Part shown: positions 25,136 to 37,900 of the stretch, one piece after another | Layout: every line of letters starts with the position of its first letter | Numbering within the stretch: position 1 is the first letter of the stretch | Assembly: GCA_020746105.1 (NCBI GenBank) | Contig: CM036626.1 | Location: forward strand, 10,124,001-10,188,000 | Direction of reading: 5' to 3' | DNA length: 64,000 nt | DNA from: Trogon surrucura | Taxonomy: Eukaryota; Chordata; Aves; Trogoniformes; Trogonidae | Translations under genes and position numbers: made by a program | The notes under the pieces: model-generated | What the model was told of the DNA's origin: nothing | Databases searched by the model: none | What the model saw: only the letters and a program-made list of their open reading frames with translations

Positions 25136-25559
25136 ACAAGAAAACTAACTTATTTCCTATTTGGAAAGCTCTAAGAATATCTTGGGTGCTGCCAGGGGTA
25201 AAAAAAGGGCACGATGGTCAAAAAAGAGGAAAACATTAAAAACAGCAAAAGGAGTGATCTCGCACAGTCCTGCTCTCTACCTCTGTGGGATTTATTTCAC
25301 ATTGTATCTTTTCCACTGTTTTGACCAACCTAATTGTAAGTGTCTCTGAACACGGTTTCCTCCGCTTCCCTGGGAAGACCATTTATTTTTTGGAGAAAGA
25401 AACATTTCAGTCTGCTTTCTAGATGGTTTCCCTTTCTGGGTCTTATCACTATTACTAATGTTGCTGTTACTGGCACATTACTGTTCAAGAAAGATGTTTA
25501 ACTAAATCCTCTCAGAAAGACACACTTTACATTAATTAGAGCAAACAAATCCTAAAACA

Positions 25560-25765
25560 CTTCTATTTATGTTAGCAGGCTTCGCAAGACTCTAATTTCC
25601 AAAAAATGCTAATTGGCAGAAAGGAGAGAGGAAGGGAGGAGATGTGGCATTAAAATTGGAGCCAAAATTTTCCCTTGCGGGTATCCGAAGCGAGGCACCA
25701 AGGCTGCTCCCGCAGAACCCCCGGCGCAGCCTCTGCCCCCGCAGCAACACCGGGAATATCCCAGC
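25560..25765. promoter_or_regulatory. Candidate block: AT-rich element beside a CpG patch
   Basis: AAAATGCTAATTGGCAG (near 25605) is followed by a GC-rich patch with eight CpG between about 25677 and 25751. The frames here on both strands are short and unremarkable. Confidence 0.25.
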
Positions 25766-26419
25766 CATGAGGGTGAAATAACCACTTTGGATAAACTGAG
25801 CTTTCCAAACCTGCCAGGGACACCAGCGAGGTCTTGCGATAGCCCAGCACGTCTGAAATGTGGTATGGCATACTGGGTGTTGAAACAAGCTCATGTCTGA
25901 AAAATCGCATTTTTCAAGGGAAAAAAAGAAAAAGGATATTCTGCAGGTGAAACTGCCCTGGGTAAAGTGTATTTAAAACCAAGCAATTCCACCTCCCCCA
26001 CTCTATCACTAACTTCCCCATATGGAGAAGTAAAAAAACACCTCACTTGCAGCCCTTAACACCCGTGTGGACGCCAAGTATTCCAGGTAAGAAGTTTACA
26101 GCAGAAATGGAAGACCGTGGTGGTTCCGACCAGCGCGATGACGGGCTGACGGCCAAAGGCAGCTCAGGTATTATTAAACTCACGAGGTATCTAAATTACC
26201 TAATCAGATCCCACGGCCCTCATTCTGCAAACAGATTAGGTGGCTGGCATCATACCCTAACAAATGGCATTTTCTGTTTTTCTGCGCTGGTGCCAGGAGG
26301 TCTAAGGGCTGAGGAGGCTCCGCGATAGGGAGCAGTACAAAGGCGCGGGTGGGGAGGCACAATCGGGGTTTCATCTACCTCCGCGGATTTCTCGCGTTAC
26401 ACACAATGCATACTCGACG

Positions 26420-26745
26420 TTTTACAAAACCAAGGAAATGAAGGGAAATATATCTGTCACCGAAGAAGACATCAGACCTTTAATAGCCGAAATGACGGAT
26501 ATTTTTAGATGGAGGTCTAGTTTAACTTACTTACATTAAGGGTCTAATCTCTCCTGAACAATAGCTATGTTAGCTTGAATACATAGTGAGAAATCTGTTC
26601 CATTAATTAAGTGCTGCCTGTACTGCTCGGATTTGTAGCAAATGTTAATAGATTTTTTTTTTCTTCCTCTGTTGGACAATTACTTTATTTTGCCAAGTTG
26701 CTAATGGATTAAAATTGAAAAGGTCTGTGTGTTAAAAAAAAAGGC
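26420..26745. promoter_or_regulatory. Candidate conserved non-coding element
   Basis: Contains ATTAATTAAGTG with TTAAGTG at 26607-26613 (NK2 form), GACCTTTAATAGCC, GACAATTACTTTATTTTG and GCTAATGGATTAAAATTG. Non-repetitive, AT-rich and free of TE resemblance. Among the intron segments this is one of the most enhancer-like by eye. Confidence 0.35.
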
Positions 26746-27401
26746 TTTAGCTTCAAAGTTGTAAGAAATGCCTTGCACACAACAGTGGAAAATACCTATA
26801 TATTGATATTATTAATGGACAGGCCTCAGAGGCACGTAAGATACCTGAAAGCTTAGCAAATTCATTTCCACCCATCGTAACCGTGTCTGTAACAAGAAGT
26901 GCCCAGACATGTCCTATGTAAAATGTACTTGCAGCATCAACTAGCACAGGTTAGATATGAAAATTTAGTTGTGAAATAGTTTAATCCATTCTTTTAGTTT
27001 CAACTACTGTTAAGTATTAACAAATAAGAATACAGACTCAACGTAACATCCTTTGTCTGAGCACAGCCTCAAGGATTTAGTCAAAAGTGAACCCTCATAA
27101 ATTAAAGGTGAATTTTCAAATTCAAATGAAAAGCGAAACCTGATCAGTAAAAGTATTTTCCAAGTCTAAGAACAATTTCATATGCCCAAAATAAATAAAT
27201 GCAATACTTTACACATTTTTCACAAATAAAAGTTAGTTGCTTAGAGGCATGCACTATCTTACACAGTTAAAGGCATCTCAGCCTTCAGTTTTACAATTAC
27301 CCATACAAAAAATTTGCATGGAAATACACAGATTTCAGTAACTTCACATTGTAGAATTCTGAACCCCTTCTTGCATGTAAGTATCAAAACCCAGTTTTGC
27401 T

Positions 27402-27418
27402 CCCGCCCCTCCCTCCCC
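27402..27418 (-). other. Potential G-quadruplex with single-nucleotide loops
   Basis: C runs of 3, 4, 3 and 4 separated by single bases (G, T, T) on the plus strand give GGGGAGGGAGGGGCGGG on the EEFSEC sense strand. Three one-base loops is the most stable canonical G4 arrangement. It would be present in the pre-mRNA. Confidence 0.8.
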
Positions 27419-27620
27419 ACGACGATACTCACACCTACACAGATTTTAAACTTCAGAGAATGCTTCATTTTCTTCTTATATAAATCAGGTCTCCCTGTAA
27501 CAGGCACTGGGCAAAACCTTGGGACAAACACCCGCTGCTTCACCCCGGAGGTTCGGCCCTGGGGCCAGTCCCCACACCGGGCTGCAGGACAGCACCACAA
27601 ACCCCAGCACGCACATACAG

Positions 27621-27643
27621 CACACACACACACACACACACAC
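27621..27643 (+). repeat. (CA)n microsatellite
   Basis: An uninterrupted CA run of 23 nt, flanked by imperfect CA-rich sequence from about 27608. Likely polymorphic. Confidence 0.95.
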
Positions 27644-30009
27644 GCCCCCACCCAGCGCAGTTCACTTTTGCTTTGGTTTTACTGCTAATACTCCAGCGGG
27701 AAGGAGGATGGAAGCTGACAGAATACCTCTCCTAATTCCTTTTGCTAATCGAATGGCAGGGTGAGCCCCACTTGCTATCCTGCCCTTCAGAAGTTTTATA
27801 TCTTTTTCCCTTCCTAACTTTATTTTTCAGATTTCCCATCTCCATGTTTTTTATTTGCTACTTCCACAGGCCTTTTCAAGATTTAAGAATAGTCCTGTCT
27901 CCTTCAAAGCTAGTGAAATGTTGTGTTTGAATGGAAGATTTTGAAGACTGAATATGCTACACACATTGCAGATGAGAAGCAGGAAAACACAGTTATCTCC
28001 TCACAGCCCAGCCAGAGACAGGAATAATTATTAAGGAACAGATAAACACATCATTGAAAACAGGTGTAATAATACAGGTGCAATAATACAGGTGCAGGAC
28101 ACACTCTCCATTGCAGCCAAGAAGAATTTGTTTCACTGAACTTCCAACAACTCTCTTCTCAGGTGCACATTGGTAGAAAAAGCCCGCTGCTAACTACCTT
28201 CACTAGCATCAATGAACGTGAAGTTATTTGCATGGATGATTACACCATTTTCTTATGACACTGAAAATGTTAACAAGGGAAAAAGAGAAAAATTGTGTTA
28301 CAAAAAATTGCAACTCTCCTGATGCATCAGAACTTGACTTTCAAGTCAAAACGAAAATTTCATCCTACCACCAGAAAAATCAGCAAACGTATCACACCAG
28401 CTACCTGCAACGGCACCTGCCATGGCTTGCTGGGAAAGCGCTGGCTCAAGTTTCTTACCACAGTGCTAGGAAAAAGCACACTGAGGCCACCATGGGAAGG
28501 CAAAATACTCCTTTTTGCACTTCATATTAAGAAATTTCTAGACTATTCTTGACCTGCTTATATAATTTCCAAACGTCCCATTCCATTCAGGAATTTGAGC
28601 AGAGTTTCAGTGGGAAACTGAACTTCGTTCTTCCATTCTGTAAATAAAATCCTATTCACTTCCTTTGAATGCTGTAGGTAGAAGACTCGGCCACCAGCAA
28701 TTTCTTTTTTGCATGTTGATGTTCAAATGTTAAAAATTGACCGAACATCAGTGAACAAGTTAACATAACGCATTTGATGTCAGAAATAATTTTTACCCGA
28801 GGCAAATGTAACCTTTTAATATGACAGGCAGACATTTTGCTTTCTTCCTGAGGGAAGGGGAAAAAAAAGAGCAAAACTTGAAAGAGGCAAAGGGTTGGGG
28901 ATAATCCTCACTCACAATGGATTATTCGTAACAGCTGGTTTTCGGAATTTCAGGATTTCCTTAAATTGAACCCTCAGAGCCTGAGCCCTCATTACACAGC
29001 TAAGGAGTGTGTGCCTGCATCAACTCTCCTGCTAACGCAGAGTAAAAAAGCCAGTTGACCTGAAAATCATAAATGATTAGAGCCCCGGATGGAAAAATCC
29101 AACCAGAGTCTGATGCACAGGGGCTGTGCTTGAAAGTGGACAAAGACCAGTCTATCCCTCTGCTTTCTGCAATGGCTGAAAAGACATACAAGCTTTTCAC
29201 CACTGTTGCTGGACTCAAGAATCCAGTAGTTCAGCACAACACGATTATAAACTAATTTTTTTCTTCCTTGCAACAGCTACGTATATTCATTCAAGACTTA
29301 AAAAAAAAAATAATCACATATTTACCTATGTTTAAAGAGGAGCACAAGGTTCAAACACAGCACGCTTATCTGTTTCAGATTCTGATCAACTTTAGAATAA
29401 CTAGTATAAATCTATCACTGGTTTCCAGCAAAACTAAGAGAAATACCAGTGGTACAAGCATTGGCTCTCCGAGTGCCAGAATTCACTAGCAAGCACACAC
29501 TTGTTCTCCACCTAGGCCCAAAACATGGCAGCAGTTCCACAAAAATGTTATTATTAACTTGTGTTCTAAAACCATGAAAAGCTGATACAATTTTCCTTAT
29601 AGTAACACCATGGACTTTTGATTCAAACAAAAACCAGAAGCATCCCAAAACCAGAGGATCAGTTTGCCCAGTCCCTCCCATTACAGTTATCTCTACAGTC
29701 AGACAAAACAAACAAGAATAAACAGAAAACCTAACAACCTGCTTCTTGAACTCTTTACATTAAGCTACTAGGTAGCAACTAACTCTGCTTCTCCTCTGCT
29801 AAAGATATCCAAGAATCCTACCTTCTGATTGTATCTGAGCTGAGGTGGTTATTTTTCTCCTTCAATATCCCAGTAAAAAAGTCCCTGAGCTCAACTGGAA
29901 AAAACATCTTTGTAAGCCTTCAAAGAACAAAACCACGATGTTAACACTGCCTATAGAGACTGCAACAGGAGCATCAGACACGCCACACTGCACCCGGTAC
30001 ACGGGATGA
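27644..30009. other. Intronic sequence, nothing else recognised
   Basis: Apart from the 14-bp repeat at 28.06 kb, I see no TE, exon or clear motif cluster in this stretch. Confidence 0.45.
28061..28098 (+). repeat. 14-bp tandem repeat carrying CAGGTG E-boxes
   Basis: Units CAGGTGTAATAATA and CAGGTGCAATAATA, then a partial CAGGTGCAGG. Three CAGGTG E-boxes are therefore spaced at exactly 14 bp. CAGGTG is the ZEB/SNAI-type E-box. The repeat may simply be a slippage product. Confidence 0.9.
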
Positions 30010-30108
30010 CTGGTCATCTAGAGATTGCTGGTCCCACCTAACCCGGCATCCCACCTTCCTGCCATCAGTACATGGTGCTTCAGAAAGAGCCGGGATGGAA
30101 GCTGTGCC
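30010..30108 (+). mobile_element. Ancient amniote repeat remnant (family not named)
   Basis: ACTGGTCATCTAGAGATTGC, AACCCGGCATCCCACC, CATCAGTACATGGTGCTTCAG follow the order of a reptile-wide repeat of the form ggtccatctagcccagtatcctgtc ... gccaggtgcttcagag. The copy is diverged and I cannot name its family reliably. Confidence 0.4.
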
Positions 30109-33100
30109 CTGAGCTCACTGGAGGCCAGGATCAGGCAGGAATTCTCTACCTGACATCAGGGTCAGTATGTCAACACCTACAAACCTTTCGAGCCAAAAGA
30201 TTTAAGTATGGTGCTCCTACAGGAGCCAACTTGCCCTGCTCCTAGGTGCTCCTCAGCATGATAACAAGCTTAATATGATTAGACAATTTCAATGGAATAG
30301 TTGACCACAGATTCACTCAAGAAACAAGGGATACTCCTTTCCTCGCTATCCCCAAGAGCTCAGGATTCGAGCTTCAATTACTTTCACAGATCAGGCAATG
30401 AATTTTACTTATGTAAATCCCCTCACAATTCTCCAGTAATTCTGTTTTGAATTCACACTACCTTTTCCCACATCTTGTCAGCTCTCTCAAATATTCTGCC
30501 AGAATTTCAAACTCCAGAGTAGATCCATTTTTCTCTGCTGGCTGGTACAAGCTCTGCTATTATCACCTTGCCTCGCTCGTGAGTATTAACAAGACTACAG
30601 AACAGTGTTGGCCAGGGCGAGCAATCAACCTCCAAGCAGACTGGAAAGCAGACTCCTGCCTTCCAGATGAGAATTACACTAACGACTTGGTGTGGTACTT
30701 GGGATCTATGCAAAATATCCATAACTCATCATTTGATGACAGAGACAAGAAAAAAAAAAAACATCTTACAGCCCTTTGAGCAGAAGACGACTGCCCATGT
30801 CCTGACCAAACACTCCTGTGACAGCCAGCCTGCATCAGCAGAGTTATTCCCGCAGTCTCGGCTTGGGAAACTGTTTGGAAATCTTTAACCGCTAAAACAT
30901 TTTCCCACAAATTGAGGAACAGCTGCCCCATACCACATCAGAGAAGGCTGCAGTTCAGTGGTGAACTGAATTGAGTCTTGTGTATCAGTTTAAGTTTATA
31001 CAGGCTTTGGGACTGAAAGACATTATTATAAGAGGTGGTACTACTGGAAATAACATGGATTTCATTACGGGCTCCTACTTAGCAGGGAAAGAGCTACTTT
31101 TCCTTGATGAGGAACACAGAAGCTGTTTGAATTCAAGGGGCTGACCTAGGTGAAGTTCAGGCCGGAGCCATATTTGGAAAACTCTCACAACAAGCCGGAC
31201 ACAACCCGTTCAAGCTCAGTGCCAATTCTACACAATGGCTTGAACCGCGCTCTCCGGCAGTCCTTAAAGGCACATTCTGTATCTTGGCTTTTGCTGCAAG
31301 CAATCAAGAAAGAATGCAAGAAAACAAAACTGTTTCCCAAGCACTGTTTGCTGGTGCCATAATTAATATAATCAAACAATTCCACAAATTGCTTCCAATT
31401 GCTGGCGTCACTTTCATGTGCAGAGCCAGACTTTCAAAGAAGGGCCCTTCTTGTCCTACATCCTCACACTGGTAACCCTCGCTTCACACAATAGTAAACA
31501 AGACCTCGCTAAATAAGTATAGGGTAATTTGTACTGTAATGGGTCCCCAAGGCACCATGGACACAATTTGAAATGCCATCTAATTTTTCTTTTTAATTAA
31601 AAAAGCAGTTACTATATTTAAACAACAACACAAAAAAAGTTCAGAGGGGACAGATCGGAGTTTCCCACAGCTCTCTGGGAGTTTTTCTCAAGGTCAGGAA
31701 GAGTTTTATGGGCTCAATTGGTACACATTTTTTTCTTTAATTAGTCTGCCATACTCTCCGCATGAAGTCAGCGTCTTGATTTTCAGTTTGATATTCTTCA
31801 TACTGCAAAGTGGAGCACTGACTCCAGTAACCGCACCAGATCTATCGGCTCCCAAACGGTTATCGAGGCCACACTTCTCTGCACACACCTTGCCAGCACC
31901 GAAGACACCCAGCACACCACATTGCATCCAGCATGCCGTTCCTTCAGTCTATACTTCACAGTTTCCAGCAAAATGATCAGGATATATTATCCAACTTGCC
32001 AAATTTACACAGCCATCTTTTTACCTTTTTTTTTTTTTGGTAAAATTTAGATGTAATAATTGACATCTGCCACCTAAAGCCATGTATCAGGATAGACTCA
32101 TCCCTTTGACAAATCCCCAGCTGCAGTATCCTATCTCTGCTCTGCAACATCTCCCTATTTAGGTTGCAACATTTCGTTATTTAGGTAAGTCTACACATTA
32201 TTTAAGTCTACAGAAGTCCACATACATTTGAGAAGGATAGTTGCAGCTCCCACAGTGGGTTTTACAAAACACATCCTAACCCGATGTATCCTTCAGCCCT
32301 AAATAGCAGCTCTGAAATGAAGCGACATACTTGAGATCTGCATTTCTTGGCTAGTTGGCCAGACTTCGGTACCGCGAGGCTGAGAGCACCAAACCTGACC
32401 TCATCTTATAGGCCTACCTACATTTCAGTTGCTGTTATGTCGTGCACCGCAACCATTTGTTGGCTCAGACCTTCTAGAGCAACTCTCCTGAAGAAGACAG
32501 CTTTACACTTCGCACTCAAGTAACTATGACTTGTACACACTAAGCAATTTTGTCAGAGACGAGCTTTACTGCAGGTTACACAGGAGACACCAGCACACCA
32601 CGACTGCCAGTCTAGGCTACACAAACTAAGTGCACACACAATACAGTGGGAATCAACTTGCAGAGCTACAGGGCATCCACTAAGGGAATTTTTTGGCCTC
32701 AAATCCAACACTGTCCCATAACCTAAAGGAAAGGATTTTCAAACCAATTTCATTCAGATCATGCCTATGCACTGTACTTGTCCTCCCAGCACACCTGCAG
32801 AGAGGGAGGTGGGGAGCAATTCTCATACCAATGCTGCACTTTCAGTGCACATGTTCTTCGAGGTTCCTGAAGCAAAAACTGAGTGCATGGAAAATGCTCA
32901 GTGCACAACAGGAGCAACTGTGAAAAAATGGAACTAATAAGGACATCAAATTATTAATACAAATATATGCAACGTAGTTGGAAGCCTGGGAACGCAGAAA
33001 GGCTCTCGTTACAATTCAACAACAGAAAAATTACAGGCAGGTCGGCGTGAAAGATCCAAGACCATTCAACCCAGCCAAAGACAGAACAGTGTCTTGAAAA

Positions 33101-33999
33101 TCACAATTATTACCACTGGTCCTCTAAAAAGTACCCTCTCAGGAAGGGAGAAAAGGACATAAACATGCAGGTACCAACACAATGAGTAAAATTTGAGATT
33201 GTCTATGATGGGTGTTGTACAGGCCAGGTTTTCACAAGTTTTATCATTGAGGTGGTCCTTGCTGACTAAACCATCAAATGAAGAGGAACAAACCACAAAA
33301 ATGTCCCAGAAAATACAGCTAGGTATGTAACCACTAAGCACAGGAGCTTTCATAATTTTAAGACCTGTAGAGTATCTGACTGGGACTGAATTTATACCCA
33401 GTGAGGGAGTTCTGAGCCCAGAGCCACTCAGCTTTGGGCCAAAAGAGACTTGTGACTGTGTTTTTGTCAGCGCCCTAGTACCTATAAAATAGCAAATAAA
33501 AAACCAACACTGCTGATGTTCTGTGCACTAAGGTGAGCAGAAACAACTGAAAACATGTTTTGAATTCAACACAAGGGACAAAAAAAAGAAAATTACATCA
33601 GCCTAGTGAAAAGGCAACAACAACAAAACCAGCACCAATACGCAACCTCTCCTACAGCAGCCTTTCGGAAATAAATACAATGTGGGAAAAGTTGAGGTTA
33701 GCAGATCTGACACAGAATCAAAGGCAATTCATTACAAAGCAGCTTCAAATCAAAGTGCTGGATCCACAGGCCCGTCTGTAATCCTCCCATCTTGCCTGCG
33801 ACTCTTGACGTGGAGCAGGCACCGCAGAAGCCAGTTAAGCCGGACCAACTCCGCCGACGTGTCCCAGGCATCTGCTGCTCAGCGCTGGCCCAGAGTTTAA
33901 GTTTGGCGATATTCATCTTCCCCTGGGCTGCCTTTATAAAGCAATCCTCAACAATGGGACTTCAGAATAAAGAATAAAACATTGAAAAAATTTTTTTTT
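30109..33999. other. Intronic sequence, nothing recognised
   Basis: Only short homopolymers, for example at 30750-30761 and 32027-32038. No TE consensus or exon seen. Confidence 0.45.
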
Positions 34000-34360
34000 A
34001 AAAAAACTTCTAGGCAAGGGCCTTTAATGCGATTAGGAGGGGAGGGGGATTGGATAGCAGCTTTTTCTTTTTTATGTTATGTATATTGTGTGTAAACAAA
34101 TATGCAATTTGCTTTAAAAAGATAAGGTGATTAAATTTTTATCGGGCTTGTACTCTGTTGTCACCACAACAAAGAGAATTAGGAGGAGGAAAGAAAGGCC
34201 TTTTTATTTGAATTATGCTCTTACCAGAGGTTCTCTACAGCACAGCTGTAAAGCCACTCAATGTTCTCCAAACAGGCCCTTTGATTGCATTTTATTCAAC
34301 TTGTTTGCATTTGGAGTAATCGAAAGGAAAAGAACGCTCCACATTTTGATGTCTTAATGT
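34000..34360. promoter_or_regulatory. Candidate GATA/forkhead-rich regulatory block
   Basis: Contains TGTAAACAAA (34091-34100, a forkhead consensus), AGATAAGG (34120-34127), CGATAA on the minus strand (34139-34144), CACAGCTGT and TTGTTTGCATTTGG. These lie in non-repetitive sequence inside the EEFSEC intron. Mammalian Gata2 urogenital enhancers lie far 3' of Gata2; whether this block is orthologous is unknown. Confidence 0.35.
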
Positions 34361-34895
34361 TCCTTAATACCTTCTTTAATTTATATTAAGCTTCTTAACT
34401 AGGGTGATGAATTCTTCAAAAACAATAAAGACCTAGTGCAGAAATCTTTCACACACCATGAAAATTGAAATTATAATGTATTCGTGATGCTTTTTTTGTT
34501 TTAAAAACCCACATTATTTAGAAGAAAGATTTAAAGCATATAAAAAAAATCCTGAAGTTGTATGAAAATTACTTGATCCACAGAAACAGATGAAAGTTCA
34601 AACTAATTATTACAAGGGAAGTAAAATGTTGTGGGAGGTGGAAGAGAATAAACAGCATGAGAATGCTGGGTTACTCTGAAGTTTTCAATCTTTTAATAAC
34701 CTGTAAATTCCTTCTCCGTATCTATCCACAAAAAATGACTCTGGAAATTTGTATAATTTTGTTTTACCAAGACAAAATCACGTTTGCCACTTCTTCCTGC
34801 TTCGCTATTCATACGCTTCTTCCCTAAAATGGCTCTTCAGGTTCACTGTTCCACAGAGTATTTTCCTCCCGATGTCTCTTCTGCCAAGACCAACA

Positions 34896-34921
34896 GCACG
34901 CGCGCGCACACACACACACAC
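34896..34921. repeat. Alternating purine-pyrimidine tract (CG/CA)
   Basis: 26 bases of strict purine-pyrimidine alternation: GCAC, then repeated CG, then CA repeats. Such a tract is Z-DNA prone, most strongly in its CGCGCGCG core. Confidence 0.9.
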
Positions 34922-37900
34922 TGGTGAGCGCTGTCACGGAGCAGGCAAACACCCACAGACGTGGCAGCTTTGGGGGGCAGGTGTTCCTGGGTGAGGTTCC
35001 CAGGCTGAAGTGCCCTGCACAGGTGGATCTCGGTCCATTTTTTTCCTTTACTTGACAATTTTATGTTCCAATGCAACTTCTCTGTTCTCAGCAAAACATA
35101 TGCATGTGCAGGTCTACAGCTACACTCCCCATTTTCCTTTGCAAAAACAACTCCAGAGAAGAAACAAGCCACAGCTGGCACTTCTGTGAACACCAAGGGA
35201 GTGCCCAGAGCGGTGCTACAGTGACTGGGTGCACAGCTATTGCCGCAGCGGAGAAGCAAGCTTCCTAAACACATCCTGAACTACATTAAATTATTAGAAA
35301 TAACATATTTGGAAAAAAAAAAGTAGTAAATTTTCCTGTGGAATGATTGTTGTTTTCTGTCAACATCCACTGTCTGCTCATCTTTCCTCCCTAAGTCACT
35401 TTAAGCAAACTCCAGGAAAGCTCAAATTAAAACCTCACGATACAGCCTGCCTCATCGACAAAACGCCCGTGAAAAGCCTTGCTTCGCTGCACCAACAATC
35501 AACCGGTCACGACTATTAAAACAATTTAAAAAATTCACACGCTTGTTTTACCGTAGAGCAAAACAATGCTGATCTTAATCTGAGACTTGCGCACCCCGGG
35601 TGAAATGACACCTCCCGCTCCTGAGCGGGGTCACACCACGCAAGCGCAGAAGCATCACAGCCCAAGAGCGTAAGAGCACGCACAGGGGAACCGAAAAATC
35701 TCTCTCCGGTACCAAGGAACTGCAGATTGTGTCAAGGGTGGCACGAACCAGCTTTACAAGCTGTGACGTTGCCCCATGTGCGTGTTCTTCACATCTACCC
35801 TACCAAGTAATCCCGGCTTTTGCAGGAACCACTACAGAGAGGCAAAGCAATGCCAGAACAGACACCCACTCAAAAGCACAGTAATTGTAACAGGTAACAC
35901 CTACTGCATCCCAGCTTCCATGTGCATTTTAAGGGAAAAACTACAAAATTTACATACACAAAACGGTATTTATGTACGTAACAAGTTAGAAGGTTTAACT
36001 GTTACATCTGTGACAGCCTGTGCCTTTAAACAGAAATGATTCATGAATTTTAATTTGTTTTAAATGTTGAAAAACTCCATCCAAGAAAATTGAGTCAATA
36101 ATCCTGAAACAGATGAAGACATGTATCTGTTTTTTATTTAAAAATAAAATAAAATCCGCAAGTCTATACATTTCTTAGTCACCCACAAATCATCTAGCAG
36201 TGAAAAAATACTTTGCGATAACTAAGTTCCCTGCATTTCTTTTAATTAAGGCACTATGCTTTTCCCCATTCAGCACATGCTGGTTTAACACTATTGAGCC
36301 CTTAACCAACTCTCTTTGTATTATTTAACCACTACCATTTCAAAATGTTCTTATAGAAATACATTATCCAGTGATTTTTGGAAATTGGTAAAAGGGGGAA
36401 AGATTTGCAGAATAGGACTCTTCCTGTCAACTGCTTCAATATAATTAATTTCAAAAAAAAGCAAAGTCATCAGCCCACCTCCAAATAAAAACATTTAGAA
36501 TGAACACAAGCGTCATTTTTAAAGGCATAACATATATACCCCTTCTCAATATCAAGACTTTCAGTTCAGTCTTTTCATGCTCTTTCTCAATAATCACAAA
36601 CGACCAGAAATAAACCTTCGAAACCAAAGTTAATGCTTCCTAAACTACTCCACAGTACTTGGGCTCCAAATAAAGGGGAACACTGACAAAGCTGAACACA
36701 GTGACACGCAAACAAAGGGGCAGGCACGCTAAGTCACATCTGAAGTGAGACAGCACAAGCTGCAGAGACAGAGTGCCACAGACCTCGGAGATACAATAAC
36801 TTAATACCTCTATCCATACCACAGCGATACTTCCATTTTTCTAGGCAAGCACCCAAGGGCTGGGTTTCCTTCCCCATTACACTCTTCCTGGGGCACAGAC
36901 TGTTCTAAAACTTAGTCAAGTAAAAATATCAGAAAACACAGGTACAGCCCCTGTGCGAGTCCATGGGAAGCAAATCAGTTTTAAGGCTGAGGGAAATCAG
37001 CTTTCCTGAGCCATCCCCCCGAAAGACTCTCTCCATCCTGAAACTTCCAGGTGCTGATATTGTTTAGAAACAAGCTGTAGGCAATTCCCAAGGTCAGGTG
37101 CAGACATTAATGACAATTGCCCCGATGCCAGGCGGCTGGCTGGAAAAGAACCAATTCCAGCAGCCTGATTTACAGGATTCCCAGCAGCAACGCCAAGCTA
37201 AGCATCCGGGTCCAAATCTGGCAGTGAGAGGGAGAAGGTTCACAGCTGGTATTTCAGGGTGGTGCAACAGCCAGCTCAGTTCCGTGGACTCATGACCTGG
37301 GTCGAAGGGTCACTGCACATTTCCAACACGCCAACTCGCTTTGACTTGCACTGCAAAAAATCCAACCCCCACAAATAAATTTAGTGTTTCTAGAGAGTGC
37401 AAGTAAAAGGCTGCACTGAAGGAGAGGAAAATTAGATTACAGAAGATGTAATACGACCGGCCAAAACACACAAACAAGTTAAAAATAAATTAGCCCCGTT
37501 ACCAAAACCACAAAGGCAGCATCTCTTGTGATGACTGTTGATTTCATTACTTTAGGGTCTAGTTCAGTCCATTTCAGAAGCAGGATTTTCTCACACAAAG
37601 ATTTATTTTTCTTGACAAATAATTGTTAAACATTTGCCTTGTGCTAACATGTCAATGTTTATGATATCCTAACTTACTCAAAGATGATACAGGAATATAG
37701 TTTAGCCTATCAACATCAATGGCTTGTCAGTGACCCTGTGAAACCATGGAGTATTTTTTGCCCACTGTGTTTTGCTAGAGTATTGGATTTTTGAAGGGGG
37801 AGAATAAAAGATAGGACAAATTCACATTTTCTCCAAAATCTCTTCTACATCTTCCTCCTAGCTCCCATTATGATACTGCTCCAGTCAACTCTGCACTTCA

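Noticed and set aside
34843-35274. 143-codon frame on the minus strand
   Set aside because: Part of it translates the CG/CA microsatellite; no homology recognised.
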